DNA of 64,000 nt from Xaviernesmea oryzae (GTDB lineage: Bacteria > Pseudomonadota > Alphaproteobacteria > Rhizobiales > Rhizobiaceae). The notes under the pieces are model-generated. The model was not told the DNA's origin. It saw only the letters and a list, made by a program, of their open reading frames with translations, and did no database searches. A program made the translations under genes and the position numbers. Location: assembly GCF_900177415.1 (NCBI RefSeq), contig NZ_FXAF01000006.1, forward strand, positions 1,450,001 to 1,514,000, written 5' to 3'. Below, one piece after another: positions 26,916 through 35,489 of the stretch. The first letter of the stretch is position 1. Each line of letters begins with the position of its first letter.

Positions 26916-28183
26916 CGGAACAGAATGCGACAGGTGCGGCGCTCGAGAGGAAGGCCCCGGAAGTCAAGGGAGTGCCGGAAACGGTGACGGCGGCCTTTGA
27001 CGAATTCATGGAGGCGTTCGAGGCCTTCAAGGAGGTGAACGACCGCAGGCTCGGCGAGATCGAGCAGAAGCTTTCGGCCGACGTCGTGACGCGCGACAAG
27101 GTGGACCGCATCAACCGTGCGATGGACGACCAGAAGAAGGTGCTCGACCAGCTCGTGCTGAAGAAGGCCCGTCCGCAGCTCGGCGGCGGAGCCGAGCTTT
27201 CGGCCGACGCGATGGAGCACAAGGCGGCTTTCGACGCCTATGTCCGCCGCGGCGAGGAGGCGGGGCTGCGCGAGCTGGAGGCCAAGGCCTTTTCCGGCAC
27301 GACGGGCGCCGACGGCGGTTATCTCGTGCCGCCGGAAACGGATACGGAGATCGGCCGGCGCATTTCCGTCGTCTCGCCGATGCGGGCGCTCTCGACCGTG
27401 CGCACCGTTTCCTCCGCCGTGCTGAAGAAGCCCTTCGCGGCGGCCGGGCTTTCGACCGGCTGGGTGGCCGAGACGGCGGCGCGGCCGCAGACGAACACGC
27501 CGCAGCTTGCCGAGCTCTCCTTCCCGACCATGGAACTCTACGCCATGCCGGCGGCGACCCAAGGCCTGCTGGACGACTCGGCGGTCGATATCGAGGCCTG
27601 GATCGCCGGCGAAGTGGACATCGTCTTTGCCGAACAGGAGGGCGACGCCTTCATCCGCGGCGACGGCGTGAACAAGCCGAAGGGTTTCCTGTCCTATACG
27701 ACCGTTGCGGAAAGCGCCTGGAGCTGGGGCAATATCGGCTATATCGCCTCCGGTGCCGCGGGCGCCTGGAAGGCGACCGGTCCTTCGGACACGCTGGTCG
27801 ACCTCGTCTATGCGCTGAAGGCCGGCCACCGCCAGAACGGCACCTTCATGATGAACCGCAAGACGCAGGGCGACATCCGCAAGTTCAAGGATGCCGAGGG
27901 CAACTATCTCTGGCGCCCGCCGGTGGCCGGCGACCAGCCCGCCTCGCTGATGGGTTTCCCGATCGCCGAGGCGGAAGAGATGCCCGACGTCGGTGCGAAC
28001 GCGCTCGCGGTCGCCTTCGGCGATTTCCGTTCCGGTTATCTCGTCGTCGACCGGGCCGGCGTGCGCATCCTGCGCGATCCCTACAGCGCGAAACCCTATG
28101 TACTCTTCTACACGACCAAGCGCGTGGGCGGCGGGGTGCAGAATTTCGAGGCGATCAAGGTGGTGAAGTTCGCGACGGCGTGA
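26912..28183 (+). CDS. GTA major capsid protein (gp5, HK97 fold)
   Basis: A 423-residue capsid protein. The first 110 or so residues are a charged, coiled-coil delta domain (FDEFMEAFEAFKEVNDRR, DKVDRINRAMDDQKK) that is expected to be cut off by gp4. The mature part begins near FSGTTGADGGYLVPPETD and contains the E-loop-like region and QNGTFMMNRKTQGDIR. It is translationally coupled to the protease and intact. Confidence 0.93.
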   Translation: MTEQNATGAALERKAPEVKGVPETVTAAFDEFMEAFEAFKEVNDRRLGEIEQKLSADVVTRDKVDRINRAMDDQKKVLDQLVLKKARPQLGGGAELSADAMEHKAAFDAYVRRGEEAGLRELEAKAFSGTTGADGGYLVPPETDTEIGRRISVVSPMRALSTVRTVSSAVLKKPFAAAGLSTGWVAETAARPQTNTPQLAELSFPTMELYAMPAATQGLLDDSAVDIEAWIAGEVDIVFAEQEGDAFIRGDGVNKPKGFLSYTTVAESAWSWGNIGYIASGAAGAWKATGPSDTLVDLVYALKAGHRQNGTFMMNRKTQGDIRKFKDAEGNYLWRPPVAGDQPASLMGFPIAEAEEMPDVGANALAVAFGDFRSGYLVVDRAGVRILRDPYSAKPYVLFYTTKRVGGGVQNFEAIKVVKFATA

Positions 28184-28269
28184 GCCGCCGCGAACAGGCA
28201 GTAGTGAGTAGGCAATAGGCAATGGCAATAGGCCGGTTGCCTCGGCCAAACCGGCCTGTTCCCCTTTCG

Positions 28270-28320
<51 letters not shown>

Positions 28321-28335
28321 TTGCGAAGGATTCCC

Positions 28336-28905
28336 ATGACCTACGCCCTTGTTACTCCGCCCGCCGCGGAGCCGCTGACGCTTGCGGACGTGAAGGCGCA
28401 TCTGCGCATCGACGGAAGCGAGGAGGACGCGTTGCTGGCCTCGCTCGTCACGACCGCCCGAGAACATCTGGAACGTGAGACCGGACTTTGTCTGATCGTG
28501 CAGGCATGGCGGCTCCATCTCGACCGCTGGCCGAAGGACGGCGTGATCCGGATTGCTAAGTCGCCGGTGCAAGCGATTCAGAACATTACCGTTTACGAAG
28601 CGGACGGAACCGCCATCGATGTTCCGCTTCAAGATCATCTGCTCGATGGCGCGGGGCGGCCGGTGCGGCTCTGGCTGAGGAACCCGCCGGAGCCGGGGCG
28701 GAGCGTCAACGGCATCGAGATCGATTTTTCCGCCGGTTTCGGCGAGGCGGGAACGGACGTGCCCGACACGCTGAAGCGGGCGATGTCGATCCATGTCGCG
28801 CACATGTTCGCCTTCCGGGGCGTGGTTTCGCCCGACCAGCAGCCGGCCGGCATCCCCGACGGCTATGAGCGGCTGATCGCACCTTTCCGGATGCGGAGGC
28901 TCTGA
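28336..28905 (+). CDS. GTA head-tail connector (gp6)
   Basis: A 189-residue adaptor of the phiE125 gp8/HK97 gp6 type. [31 protein letters not shown] is the conserved N-terminal helix set, followed by a beta-rich middle ([21 protein letters not shown]). It forms the ring below the portal. The stop overlaps the gp7 start. Confidence 0.88.
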   Translation: MTYALVTPPAAEPLTLADVKAHLRIDGSEEDALLASLVTTAREHLERETGLCLIVQAWRLHLDRWPKDGVIRIAKSPVQAIQNITVYEADGTAIDVPLQDHLLDGAGRPVRLWLRNPPEPGRSVNGIEIDFSAGFGEAGTDVPDTLKRAMSIHVAHMFAFRGVVSPDQQPAGIPDGYERLIAPFRMRRL

Positions 28906-29237
28906 TGGTCGTCTTTTTCGATCCCGGCCAGATGACGGCGCGGCTCGATCTCGAAGCGCCGCAGGCGGAGCCGGACGGGCAGGGCGGCGCGACCGTGACC
29001 TGGCAGGTGGTGGCATCGCTCTGGGCGCGGATCGAGCCCGTCTCGTTCGTGGTGGCCGAAGAGGCGGCGGCGGAAAGCGGCAGGATCAGCCACCGCATCT
29101 GGGTGCGGTTCCGCGAGGATATCGTCGCGGGGCAACGGTTCCGCAAAGGCGCGCGCGTCTTCGTCGTCAGGCTGGTGCGCGATCCGGACGAGACGGGCCG
29201 CTATCTCGTCTGCCAATGCGAGGAGGAAGCCCGATGA
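28905..29237 (+). CDS. GTA head-tail joining protein (gp7)
   Basis: A 110-residue Phage_H_T_join-type protein. MTARLDLEAPQAEPDGQGG, TWQVVASLWARIEPVS and HRIWVRFREDIVAGQRF match the family layout (SPP1 gp16-like stopper). It overlaps both neighbours by one to four bases. Confidence 0.85.
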   Translation: MVVFFDPGQMTARLDLEAPQAEPDGQGGATVTWQVVASLWARIEPVSFVVAEEAAAESGRISHRIWVRFREDIVAGQRFRKGARVFVVRLVRDPDETGRYLVCQCEEEAR

Positions 29238-29632
29238 CGGCGGCGAACGCGCTTTTGGCGACCATCCACCAGCGGCTTGCCGGCGATGCGGTGTTGGCGG
29301 GGATGATCGGGCCGGATGGTATTCGGGACCGGCTTCTGCGGCGCCCGAAACTGCCCTGCGTTGCATTCGGCGAGATGGAGACGCGGGATTATTCGACTTC
29401 GTCGGAAGGTGGCGAAGAGCATTTCCTGACGCTCGAAATCTGGTCCGGCGGCGAGGGGCGGCGGGAGGCGCAGGAGATCGCCGGGCTGGTGCGCGGGCTA
29501 TTGCACGATGCGGCGCTGACACTGGATGGGGCAGTGCTGGTGAGCCTGCTGCAGGTGAGCATGCGGACGCGCCGCGAACCGAAGACGAGGTTCCATCTGG
29601 CGGAGATGCGGTTTCGGGCGGTGACGGAATAG
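29234..29632 (+). CDS. GTA tail completion protein (gp8, DUF3168)
   Basis: A 132-residue protein with NALLATIHQRLAGDAVLAGM, GGEEHFLTLEIWSGGEGRR and MRFRAVTE, the DUF3168 pattern of tail terminator proteins. It starts inside the gp7 end and is intact. The next structural gene, the tail tube, is nearly 2 kb away because of inserted genes. Confidence 0.87.
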   Translation: MTAANALLATIHQRLAGDAVLAGMIGPDGIRDRLLRRPKLPCVAFGEMETRDYSTSSEGGEEHFLTLEIWSGGEGRREAQEIAGLVRGLLHDAALTLDGAVLVSLLQVSMRTRREPKTRFHLAEMRFRAVTE

Positions 29633-29658
29633 GCTTGCGGATTTTGCGGGATTTACGT

Positions 29659-29672
29659 ATTTTACGTAAAAT
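29659..29672. promoter_or_regulatory. Palindromic operator of the Phd-type antitoxin gene
   Basis: ATTTTACGTAAAAT is a perfect 14-bp palindrome, with a second half-site ATTTACGT at 29651. It lies 14 bases before the antitoxin start and is clearly more AT-rich than its surroundings. Confidence 0.7.
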
Positions 29673-29686
29673 TATTGGAGAGACCC

Positions 29687-29941
29687 ATGGCCGAGCCAGT
29701 TCGCGTTTCGGCGACCGAGTTCGCCCGCAACTTCGCAAGATATCAGGACGAGGCGATCAGCGCCAAGGTGATCAGCGTCACCAGTCACGGACGCGTGGTG
29801 GGCGGCTATCTGTCGGCCACCGAGCTTGCCCATTACGAGATGCTCAAACGCAAGGAACGTGAAATCCTGACCGCCGGTGATTTGGATGAGGAAACGCTTG
29901 CCGCCGTCCAGGATGCTGAATACGGCGTGATCTCCAGGTGA
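29687..29941 (+). CDS. Phd/YefM-type antitoxin
   Basis: An 84-residue protein. VRVSATEFARNFARYQDEA and VISVTSHGRVVGGYLSATEL form the Phd/YefM DNA-binding fold, and the acidic C-terminal tail should wrap the toxin. It overlaps the toxin gene by four bases and has its own palindrome upstream. Confidence 0.8.
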   Translation: MAEPVRVSATEFARNFARYQDEAISAKVISVTSHGRVVGGYLSATELAHYEMLKRKEREILTAGDLDEETLAAVQDAEYGVISR

Positions 29942-30279
29942 GCTTTCCGGAGCCGAAACCAGGCCTCGTCATCCGCTACGCGTTTCTCTGGAGCAGTGAG
30001 GCAGATCGTGGTTCCGCGGAGGCGGCAAAGGATCGCCCCTGTGCGATCGTTGTCGCTGCCTATAACAAGGCCGGCGCGATCCAGACGATTGTGGCGCCTG
30101 TGACGCATTCACCGCCGCTCAATCGGTTCCTGTGGCCGGGATATGATTTGAGGCCGCGGCCGGACGATCCGGGCCGCTGGGATTACGGCATGCTGCCGAA
30201 GGATTTCTTCGATCTGATGCGCAAGCGGATCATTGCACTGGACCGCGATCGGAAGAACAGGATCATGAAGAGGGATTGA
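29938..30279 (+). CDS. PemK-like toxin paired with the Phd-type antitoxin
   Basis: A 113-residue protein starting at GTG 29938 (MSFPEPKPGLVIRYAFLW). PGLVIRYAFLW, KDRPCAIVVAA and VAPVTHSPP recall the PemK/MazF outline (start strand, RP-hydrophobic strand, P-rich loop), though it is diverged. MazF-like toxins cut mRNA; activity here is inferred. It converges with the MFS gene, overlapping its end by 17 bases. Confidence 0.7.
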   Translation: MSFPEPKPGLVIRYAFLWSSEADRGSAEAAKDRPCAIVVAAYNKAGAIQTIVAPVTHSPPLNRFLWPGYDLRPRPDDPGRWDYGMLPKDFFDLMRKRIIALDRDRKNRIMKRD

Positions 30280-31489
30280 GTTTCGCGCATCGCGCATTCG
30301 CTCTCCGCACCAGTGCAACCAGCATCAGCACGAAGACGAGCGAGATCGCCGAAAGGACGGCGCCCGTAAAAAGGGCGGCGGTTGGGCCGATGCGGTCGAG
30401 GATCGCCGTGAAGATGACGGGTGCCAAGGCGTTCGCGAGGTTCTGCGGCAGCGACAGGCGGGCAGACTGCAGGCCGAATTCGCGGGCCGAGAACAGCGAC
30501 AGCGGCAAGAGCGCACGGGCAACCGCGACGACGCCGGTGCCGAAACCGTAAAGCAGCACGAAGATCACCAGGACCGATGCGGAGGACGGCAGCGTCGCGG
30601 CGACGAGGAAGCTTGCAAGCATGAGGCCGGTTCCGACGAGCGAGGTGAGCAGCGCATTGCCGCGCCGACCGAGCAGCATATCCACGAAACGGGCGGAAAC
30701 GCCGATGGCGCCGCGCGCCGAGCCGAGCTGCAGGGCAAGTGCCGGCGACGCACCGGCCTGGCGCAAAAGTTCGAGCAGCGAAGGCGACAGGCCGAAGCTG
30801 ACGAAGGAGCTGATGGCGGTTGCCGCCGCAACCAGGAAGAAGGCCCGGCGGCGCTCCGGCGGCGTGAAATCGACCGGGACGATTTCGGCCGCCTGTGCCT
30901 GCTCGCGGTTTTCGACCCTCTTCGGCAGGCCGTAGAGATAGAGCGGCAGGCAGACGAAGATCTGCAGCGCGGCGCACAGCACGAAGGTCAAACGCCAGCC
31001 GACGAGATCGTTCACGAGCGCGAGGACCGGCCAGAAGACGGTCGCTGAAAGCCCGGTGAACAGCATGAGAATGGCGATGACGCGCTTTCCGTTCAGCCCC
31101 TCGCGTTCGACGACGGCCGTATAGGCGGGTGCCGACAGGCCGAGCGCGCCGCCGATGCCGATGATGACCCAGGCCGCGGCATAGGCCACGAACTCATGGG
31201 CGGCGGCAAGCAGGAGAAGGCCGGCGGCGAAGACGACGGAGGCCGTCGCCATCACCCGGGCGGCGCCGTGGCGATCGAGCAGCCGGCCGGTCGCGGGACC
31301 CGCCAGCGCGCTCACCAGCATCATGATCGTCAGCCCGAAGAAGATCACCTCGTTCGGCAGGCCGAGATCGGGCGCGATGACGCGGCCCATCACGCCGAGC
31401 ATGTCGAAGGTGGTGCCCCAGGAGACGATCTGGGTGACGGCGAGCACGGCGATCGTCCGCGCCGAACGCAGAGGGAAGGCTTTGGACAT
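30263..31489 (-). CDS. MFS transporter inserted antisense in the GTA cluster
   Basis: A 408-residue major facilitator protein with 12 predicted helices and the loop motif GRLLDRHGAARVMA. ATG 31489 gives MSKAFPLRSARTIAVLAV. It has nothing to do with virion structure, lies between gp8 and gp9 on the opposite strand, and overlaps the toxin gene at its 3' end. Transcription of the late GTA genes must pass through it in antisense or restart after it. The substrate is unknown. Confidence 0.85.
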   Translation of the reverse strand: MSKAFPLRSARTIAVLAVTQIVSWGTTFDMLGVMGRVIAPDLGLPNEVIFFGLTIMMLVSALAGPATGRLLDRHGAARVMATASVVFAAGLLLLAAAHEFVAYAAAWVIIGIGGALGLSAPAYTAVVEREGLNGKRVIAILMLFTGLSATVFWPVLALVNDLVGWRLTFVLCAALQIFVCLPLYLYGLPKRVENREQAQAAEIVPVDFTPPERRRAFFLVAAATAISSFVSFGLSPSLLELLRQAGASPALALQLGSARGAIGVSARFVDMLLGRRGNALLTSLVGTGLMLASFLVAATLPSSASVLVIFVLLYGFGTGVVAVARALLPLSLFSAREFGLQSARLSLPQNLANALAPVIFTAILDRIGPTAALFTGAVLSAISLVFVLMLVALVRRANARCAKLNPSS

Positions 31490-31582
31490 ACGGGAATCGC
31501 GGAAGGGCTTCGGACGCAAAGGCTGTAGCAGTTCAGCCGATGGCGCGGAAGCGACAATTGCAACGGCTGGAAGGATTGGAAC

Positions 31583-31990
31583 ATGGTGGCGCAGAAGGGC
31601 AAGGACCTTCTCCTGAAGATCGACAATGGCGGCTCGTTCGTGACGGTGGCGGGGCTGCGCTCGAAGCGGCTCGCCTTCAACGCCGAGACCGTCGACATCA
31701 CCGACGCGGAGAGTGCCGGGCGCTGGCGGGAGCTTTTGGGGGGAGCCGGCGTGCAGCGGGCATCGCTGACCGGGGCAGGCATCTTCAAGGACCAGGCGAG
31801 CGACGGGCTGGTGCGGACGGCCTTTTTCGCCGGCGGCATCCTGAACTGGCAGATCCTGATACCGGCCTTCGGCACGGTGTCCGGGCCGTTTCAGGTAACG
31901 GCGCTCGAATATTCCGGCGAGCACAATGGCGAGATCCGGTTCGAGCTGGCGCTGGAATCGGCCGGTTCCTTGAGCTTCGGAGCGCTCTGA
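31583..31990 (+). CDS. GTA major tail protein (gp9)
   Basis: A 135-residue tail tube subunit of the TP901-1 major tail protein type: KGKDLLLKIDNGGSFVTVAG, LRSKRLAFNAETVDITDAES and a final FELALESAGSLSFG. A GGAAGGATTGGA segment precedes the ATG. It reopens the structural operon after the MFS gene, and its stop overlaps the gp10 start. Confidence 0.9.
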   Translation: MVAQKGKDLLLKIDNGGSFVTVAGLRSKRLAFNAETVDITDAESAGRWRELLGGAGVQRASLTGAGIFKDQASDGLVRTAFFAGGILNWQILIPAFGTVSGPFQVTALEYSGEHNGEIRFELALESAGSLSFGAL

Positions 31991-32355
31991 TGCTGCCGGA
32001 CAATCGGTTTACGGGCGGGCGGGCGAACCGCAGGCGCGGCGAGGTGGAGGCGGTGATCGACGGCGAGCGCCGCATCCTCTGCCTCACATTGGGTGCGCTG
32101 GCGGAGCTGGAGACGGCGTTTGCCGCGGGCGATCTGAACGGGTTGGCGGAGCGCTTCGCCTCCGGCCGGCTGAAGTCGGCGGACATGATCCGCGTCATCG
32201 GCGCCGGTTTGCGGGGCGGCGGCAACCTCTTTTCCGACGAGGAGGTGGCGGCGATGGCGGTCGACGGCGGGATCGCGGGCTATGCGCGCATCCTCGGCGA
32301 CCTGCTCGCGGCGACCTTCGGCGGGGCGGAAGGGGAGGCCTCTGCAAACCCTTGA
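31990..32355 (+). CDS. GTA gp10 (tail assembly chaperone-like)
   Basis: A 121-residue protein with RGEVEAVIDGERRILCLTLG and ALAELETAFAAGDLNGLAER, the GTA gp10 pattern. In phages a small pair of chaperones is encoded between the tail tube and tape measure genes; gp10 and gp10.1 hold that place here. It overlaps both neighbours by one to four bases. Confidence 0.82.
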   Translation: MLPDNRFTGGRANRRRGEVEAVIDGERRILCLTLGALAELETAFAAGDLNGLAERFASGRLKSADMIRVIGAGLRGGGNLFSDEEVAAMAVDGGIAGYARILGDLLAATFGGAEGEASANP

Positions 32356-32570
32356 AGGCCGCAGCGGGTATCGAGGCACGGGCAGAACCGTTTCCCTGGG
32401 AAGCGGCGATGCATGTCGGCCTCTGCCGGCTGCGGCTGAGTTCAAGGGATTTCTGGGCGCTGACGCCGCGGGAGTTCTTCGCCATGGCGGGAAGTTCGGG
32501 ACCGCGGGGCGAGGCGATGGAGAGAGCCCGGCTGGAGGCGCTGATGAGGGCGTTTCCGGATGGGACTTAG
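32352..32570 (+). CDS. GTA gp10.1 (rcc01693-type)
   Basis: A 72-residue protein starting at TTG 32352 in an overlap with gp10. FPWEAAMHVGLCRLRLSSRDFW and ALTPREFFAMAG are typical of the short rcc01693-type family found before the tape measure gene. It is probably the second tail chaperone. Confidence 0.8.
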   Translation: MKAAAGIEARAEPFPWEAAMHVGLCRLRLSSRDFWALTPREFFAMAGSSGPRGEAMERARLEALMRAFPDGT

Positions 32571-32572
32571 AG

Positions 32573-32645
32573 CCCCCTCACCAACAAAATCTGGCACTCA
32601 GCTAAAGCTAGGCTGCTGATTTTTGTAACTTCTCCCACCAAGGGG
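32573..32645. repeat. Palindromic repeat between gp10.1 and the tape measure gene
   Basis: CCCCTCACC and CCACCAAGGGG form the ends; inside, ACAAAATC and GATTTTTGT and the AGCT-AA-AGCT core are inverted. I recognise this as a common rhizobial intergenic palindrome. It opens an 84-bp gap in an otherwise overlapping gene series. Confidence 0.65.
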
Positions 32646-32654
32646 ATGACAACC

Positions 32655-33191
32655 ATGGAAGACGACGAGAACGATTTTTCCGGCACGCTCGCCAATGCCG
32701 AGGCGCTTGCCGGCGTCATGGCCGATCTGGAGGGCCGGTCGCAGCGGTTCGGGGCGGCGCTGACGGGGGCGCTGCGCTCAGCTACCGCCGGCGGGCGGGG
32801 GCTGGAGGACGTGCTGCGGGGGCTGGGCAACCGCCTGACGGATATTGCGCTCGCAGCCGGGCTGAAGCCGCTGGAAAACATGCTTGGCACCGCCATCGGC
32901 GGGCTCGTCGGTTCGGTGACGCCCTTTGCCGACGGCGGCGTCGTGCGTTCGCCGAGCTTCTTTCCCATGGGAGGCGATATGGGCCTGATGGGTGAGGCGG
33001 GCGCGGAAGCGATCCTGCCGCTCAGGCGCGGGTCGGACGGTGCGCTCGGTGTTGCGGCGTCTGCGGGCGGGACGGCGCCGCAGATCGTCTTCAACGTGAC
33101 GGCGACCGATGCGGCGAGCTTCCGCAAAAGCGAAGGACAGATTTCCGCCATGCTGGCGCGCAGCGTCGCGCGCGGGCGCAGGGGCCTTTAG
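32655..33191 (+). CDS. GTA tail tape measure protein (gp11)
   Basis: A 178-residue protein, short as usual for the stubby GTA tail. The N-terminal half is helical (ALAGVMADLEGRSQRFGAAL); then come TPFADGGVVRSPSFFPMGGD and GLMGEAGAEAILPLRRG, the tape-measure C-terminal signature. ATG 32655 is nine bases after AAGGGG; ATG 32646 touches that site and is unlikely. Confidence 0.88.
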   Translation: MEDDENDFSGTLANAEALAGVMADLEGRSQRFGAALTGALRSATAGGRGLEDVLRGLGNRLTDIALAAGLKPLENMLGTAIGGLVGSVTPFADGGVVRSPSFFPMGGDMGLMGEAGAEAILPLRRGSDGALGVAASAGGTAPQIVFNVTATDAASFRKSEGQISAMLARSVARGRRGL

Positions 33192-33212
33192 GTCGGACTT
33201 TGAGGTGAAACG

Positions 33213-33851
33213 ATGAGCGGTTTTCACGAGGTGCGGTTTCCGCTGCGGCTGGCGCTCGGTGCGACCGGCGGGCTGGTGAGGCGCACGGACATCGTCAATC
33301 TTTCCAACGGGCGCGAACAGAGGAACCAGCGCTGGCGGGATTCGCGCCGCGGCTACGACGCCGGGTCGGGCGTGAAATCGCTCGCCGATCTCTATGCCGT
33401 GCTGGAGTTCTTCGAGGCGCGCCGCGGGCAGCTCCACGGCTTCCGGTTCCGCGATCCGCTCGACTGGAAATCCTGCGTGCCCGGCGAGACGATCTCGGCC
33501 GCCGATCAGGTGATCGGCACGGGCGACGGCACGGCTGCGGCGTTCCAGCTTGTGAAGACCTATGCGGACAGCGGCGGAAGCTGGGTACGGCGGATCGCCA
33601 AGCCTGTGGCCGGGACGATCGTCGTGTCGGTGGACGGGGCGGCGAAGCAGGCGGGCTCGTTCTCGGCCGATACGGCGACGGGGATCGTGACCTTCTTCGG
33701 CGGCGACATTCCCGGGGCTGGTGCGATCGTGCGCGCGGGTTTCGAATTCGACGTGCCGGTGCGCTTCGATACCGACCGGATCGACGTCAACCTGGCGCAT
33801 TTCGATGCCGGGCGCATCCCGACCATTCCATTGACGGAGATACTGGCATGA
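33213..33851 (+). CDS. GTA distal tail protein (gp12, DUF2460)
   Basis: A 212-residue protein. FHEVRFPLRLALGATGGLVR, RRGYDAGSGVKSLADLYAVL and GQLHGFRFRDPLDWKSC are the DUF2460 pattern. It forms the ring at the tail tip. Its stop overlaps the gp13 start (ATGA). Confidence 0.92.
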   Translation: MSGFHEVRFPLRLALGATGGLVRRTDIVNLSNGREQRNQRWRDSRRGYDAGSGVKSLADLYAVLEFFEARRGQLHGFRFRDPLDWKSCVPGETISAADQVIGTGDGTAAAFQLVKTYADSGGSWVRRIAKPVAGTIVVSVDGAAKQAGSFSADTATGIVTFFGGDIPGAGAIVRAGFEFDVPVRFDTDRIDVNLAHFDAGRIPTIPLTEILA

Positions 33852-34723
33852 AGACGGTGCCTGTGGCGCTGGCCGCGCATTTAAAACAGGAGGCGACGAC
33901 GACCTGCCATTGCTGGCGGGTGACGCGGCGCGACGGAACGGTGCTCGGTTTCACCGAACACGATCGCGATCTCGTCTTCGACAGCACGATCTTTCTGGCG
34001 GCGAGCGGCTTTTCGACGAGCGAGGCGGAAGCCTCGGCGGGGCTTTCCGCCGGTGCCGACGAGGTGGCGGGCGGGTTTTCGAGCGCGGCGATCCGCGAGG
34101 ACGATCTGACTGCGGGGCGATATGACGGGGCAAGGGTGGAGCTGTTCGTCGTCAATTGGGCCGAGCCGGAAGAGCACATGCTGCTGAACGTGCGCGAGAT
34201 CGGCGAGGTTTCGCGCGCCGGCGGGCAGTTCCAGGCGGAGCTGCGGAGCCTGGCGCATCGGCTGAGCCAGCCGCAGGGGCGGGTTTACGGCCGCCGCTGC
34301 GATGCCGCTCTTGGGGATGCGCGCTGCGGTGCGAATCTGACGGCTTGGCGTGGCGAGGGAGCGGTCGTTGCCGTGAAGGATGCGAGCCGGATCCTGGTGT
34401 CCGGGCTCGGCGGTTTCGCAAGCGGATTCTTCCGGCAGGGCACGCTGACCTTCTCCGGCGGTGCGATGATGGATGTCGAGACGCACGAGCGGAAGGCGGA
34501 CGGTACGGCGGAGCTGACCTTGTGGCTGCCGCTGGAGGAGCCGGTTTCGGTGGGGGAGACGTTCGCGGTGACGGCTGGTTGCGACAAGACGTTTTCGACC
34601 TGCAGGGCGCAGTTCGCCAACCACCTCAATTTCCGCGGCTTTCCCCATGTGCCGGGCGCCGATTTCGCCTATTCCTATGCGGATGGGGAGCGGCTCCATG
34701 ACGGCGGTCCGATCTTCGAATGA
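33848..34723 (+). CDS. GTA tail hub protein (gp13, DUF2163)
   Basis: A 291-residue protein with TCHCWRVTRRDGTVLGFTEH (conserved in DUF2163) and clustered cysteines at RRCDAALGDARCG and GCDKTFSTC. In the R. capsulatus GTA this hub protein is, to my knowledge, an iron-sulfur protein, and the cysteines here fit that. It is fused by overlap to gp12 and gp14. Confidence 0.9.
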   Translation: MKTVPVALAAHLKQEATTTCHCWRVTRRDGTVLGFTEHDRDLVFDSTIFLAASGFSTSEAEASAGLSAGADEVAGGFSSAAIREDDLTAGRYDGARVELFVVNWAEPEEHMLLNVREIGEVSRAGGQFQAELRSLAHRLSQPQGRVYGRRCDAALGDARCGANLTAWRGEGAVVAVKDASRILVSGLGGFASGFFRQGTLTFSGGAMMDVETHERKADGTAELTLWLPLEEPVSVGETFAVTAGCDKTFSTCRAQFANHLNFRGFPHVPGADFAYSYADGERLHDGGPIFE

Positions 34724-35163
34724 GCGGGACGGGAGAGACGGTCTTGGCGCTGGCCGAGAGCTGGATCGGCACGCCCTATCGGCATCAGGGCGCGGCGAAG
34801 GGGATCGCCTGCGATTGCATCGGCCTGATCCGCGGCATCTGGCGCGAGCTCTACGGTAAGGAGCCTGAGGCGGTGCCGGCCTATGCGCCGGACTGGGCCG
34901 AACGGAGCGGCGAGGACCGGTTGATGGATGCGGCGCGACGGCTGTTCGGTGAGCCGATAGCGGTGGGCGAGGCGGAGCCGGGCGATCTGCTGCTGTTCCG
35001 CTGGCGGCCGGATTGCGCGGCAAAGCATGCGGGGATACTCGCTGGGCCGCGGTATTTCATCCATGCCTATGAGCAGGCGGCAGTGACGCGCTCCACGCTG
35101 GTGCCTTCGTGGCGGCGGAGGATTGCGGCGGTGCACCGGTTTCCGGATGTACGGAGCGATTGA
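34720..35163 (+). CDS. GTA NlpC/P60 peptidase (gp14)
   Basis: A 147-residue cell-wall peptidase of the NlpC/P60 family. Cys33 in ACDCIGLIRG and His103 in AKHAGILAG are the catalytic pair, with WIGTPYRHQGAAKG before them. It is thought to open the peptidoglycan of the recipient cell. It starts inside gp13. The usual direct junction with gp15 is replaced here by a 326-bp gap. Confidence 0.9.
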   Translation: MSGTGETVLALAESWIGTPYRHQGAAKGIACDCIGLIRGIWRELYGKEPEAVPAYAPDWAERSGEDRLMDAARRLFGEPIAVGEAEPGDLLLFRWRPDCAAKHAGILAGPRYFIHAYEQAAVTRSTLVPSWRRRIAAVHRFPDVRSD

Positions 35164-35489
35164 AAAAATGCCGTTTGGAATGTATGTTTATGGAGTGGTG
35201 AGCGAGGCGGCTACCTCGCCCACCGTGGACTTATCTAGCGAATGTTACCCGGACGGCTATAGACCAGCCCGTCCGGGTTATCCGCAAGTTAAGCGTAATG
35301 CCAATTGGCAGAAGCCTCATCGCATCACCTCCATCATCGAGAGCAAGGCCTTTGCCTAGGCCGGTGAGGCCTATCCTCACCGGCACGCCGGCTGGCGCGG
35401 CGCCTGCTGCTTCTGCTCTCGAATTCCTTCACGCTATCACAATCTGAGCGCGCATCCAGTGGTATCGCTGGATGCCGTGAGGTATTTCC
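35164..35489. other. Hairpin-rich spacer between gp14 and gp15
   Basis: Three perfect stems follow one another: ACCCGGACGG with CCGTCCGGGT (35247-35278, 12-base loop), CCGGTGAGG with CCTCACCGG (35361-35383, 5-base loop) and GCATCCAG with CTGGATGC (35452-35475). A 63-codon frame (35168-35359, MPFGMYVYGVVSEA) lies across the first stem but has no ribosome-binding site and no recognised relatives. The region could be an inserted repeat, a structured RNA or a terminator-promoter junction. Confidence 0.5.

Noticed and set aside
35168..35359. 63-codon frame as a GTA gene between gp14 and gp15
   Set aside because: No Shine-Dalgarno, the frame runs through a 10-bp hairpin, and no family resemblance; kept only as part of the spacer description.
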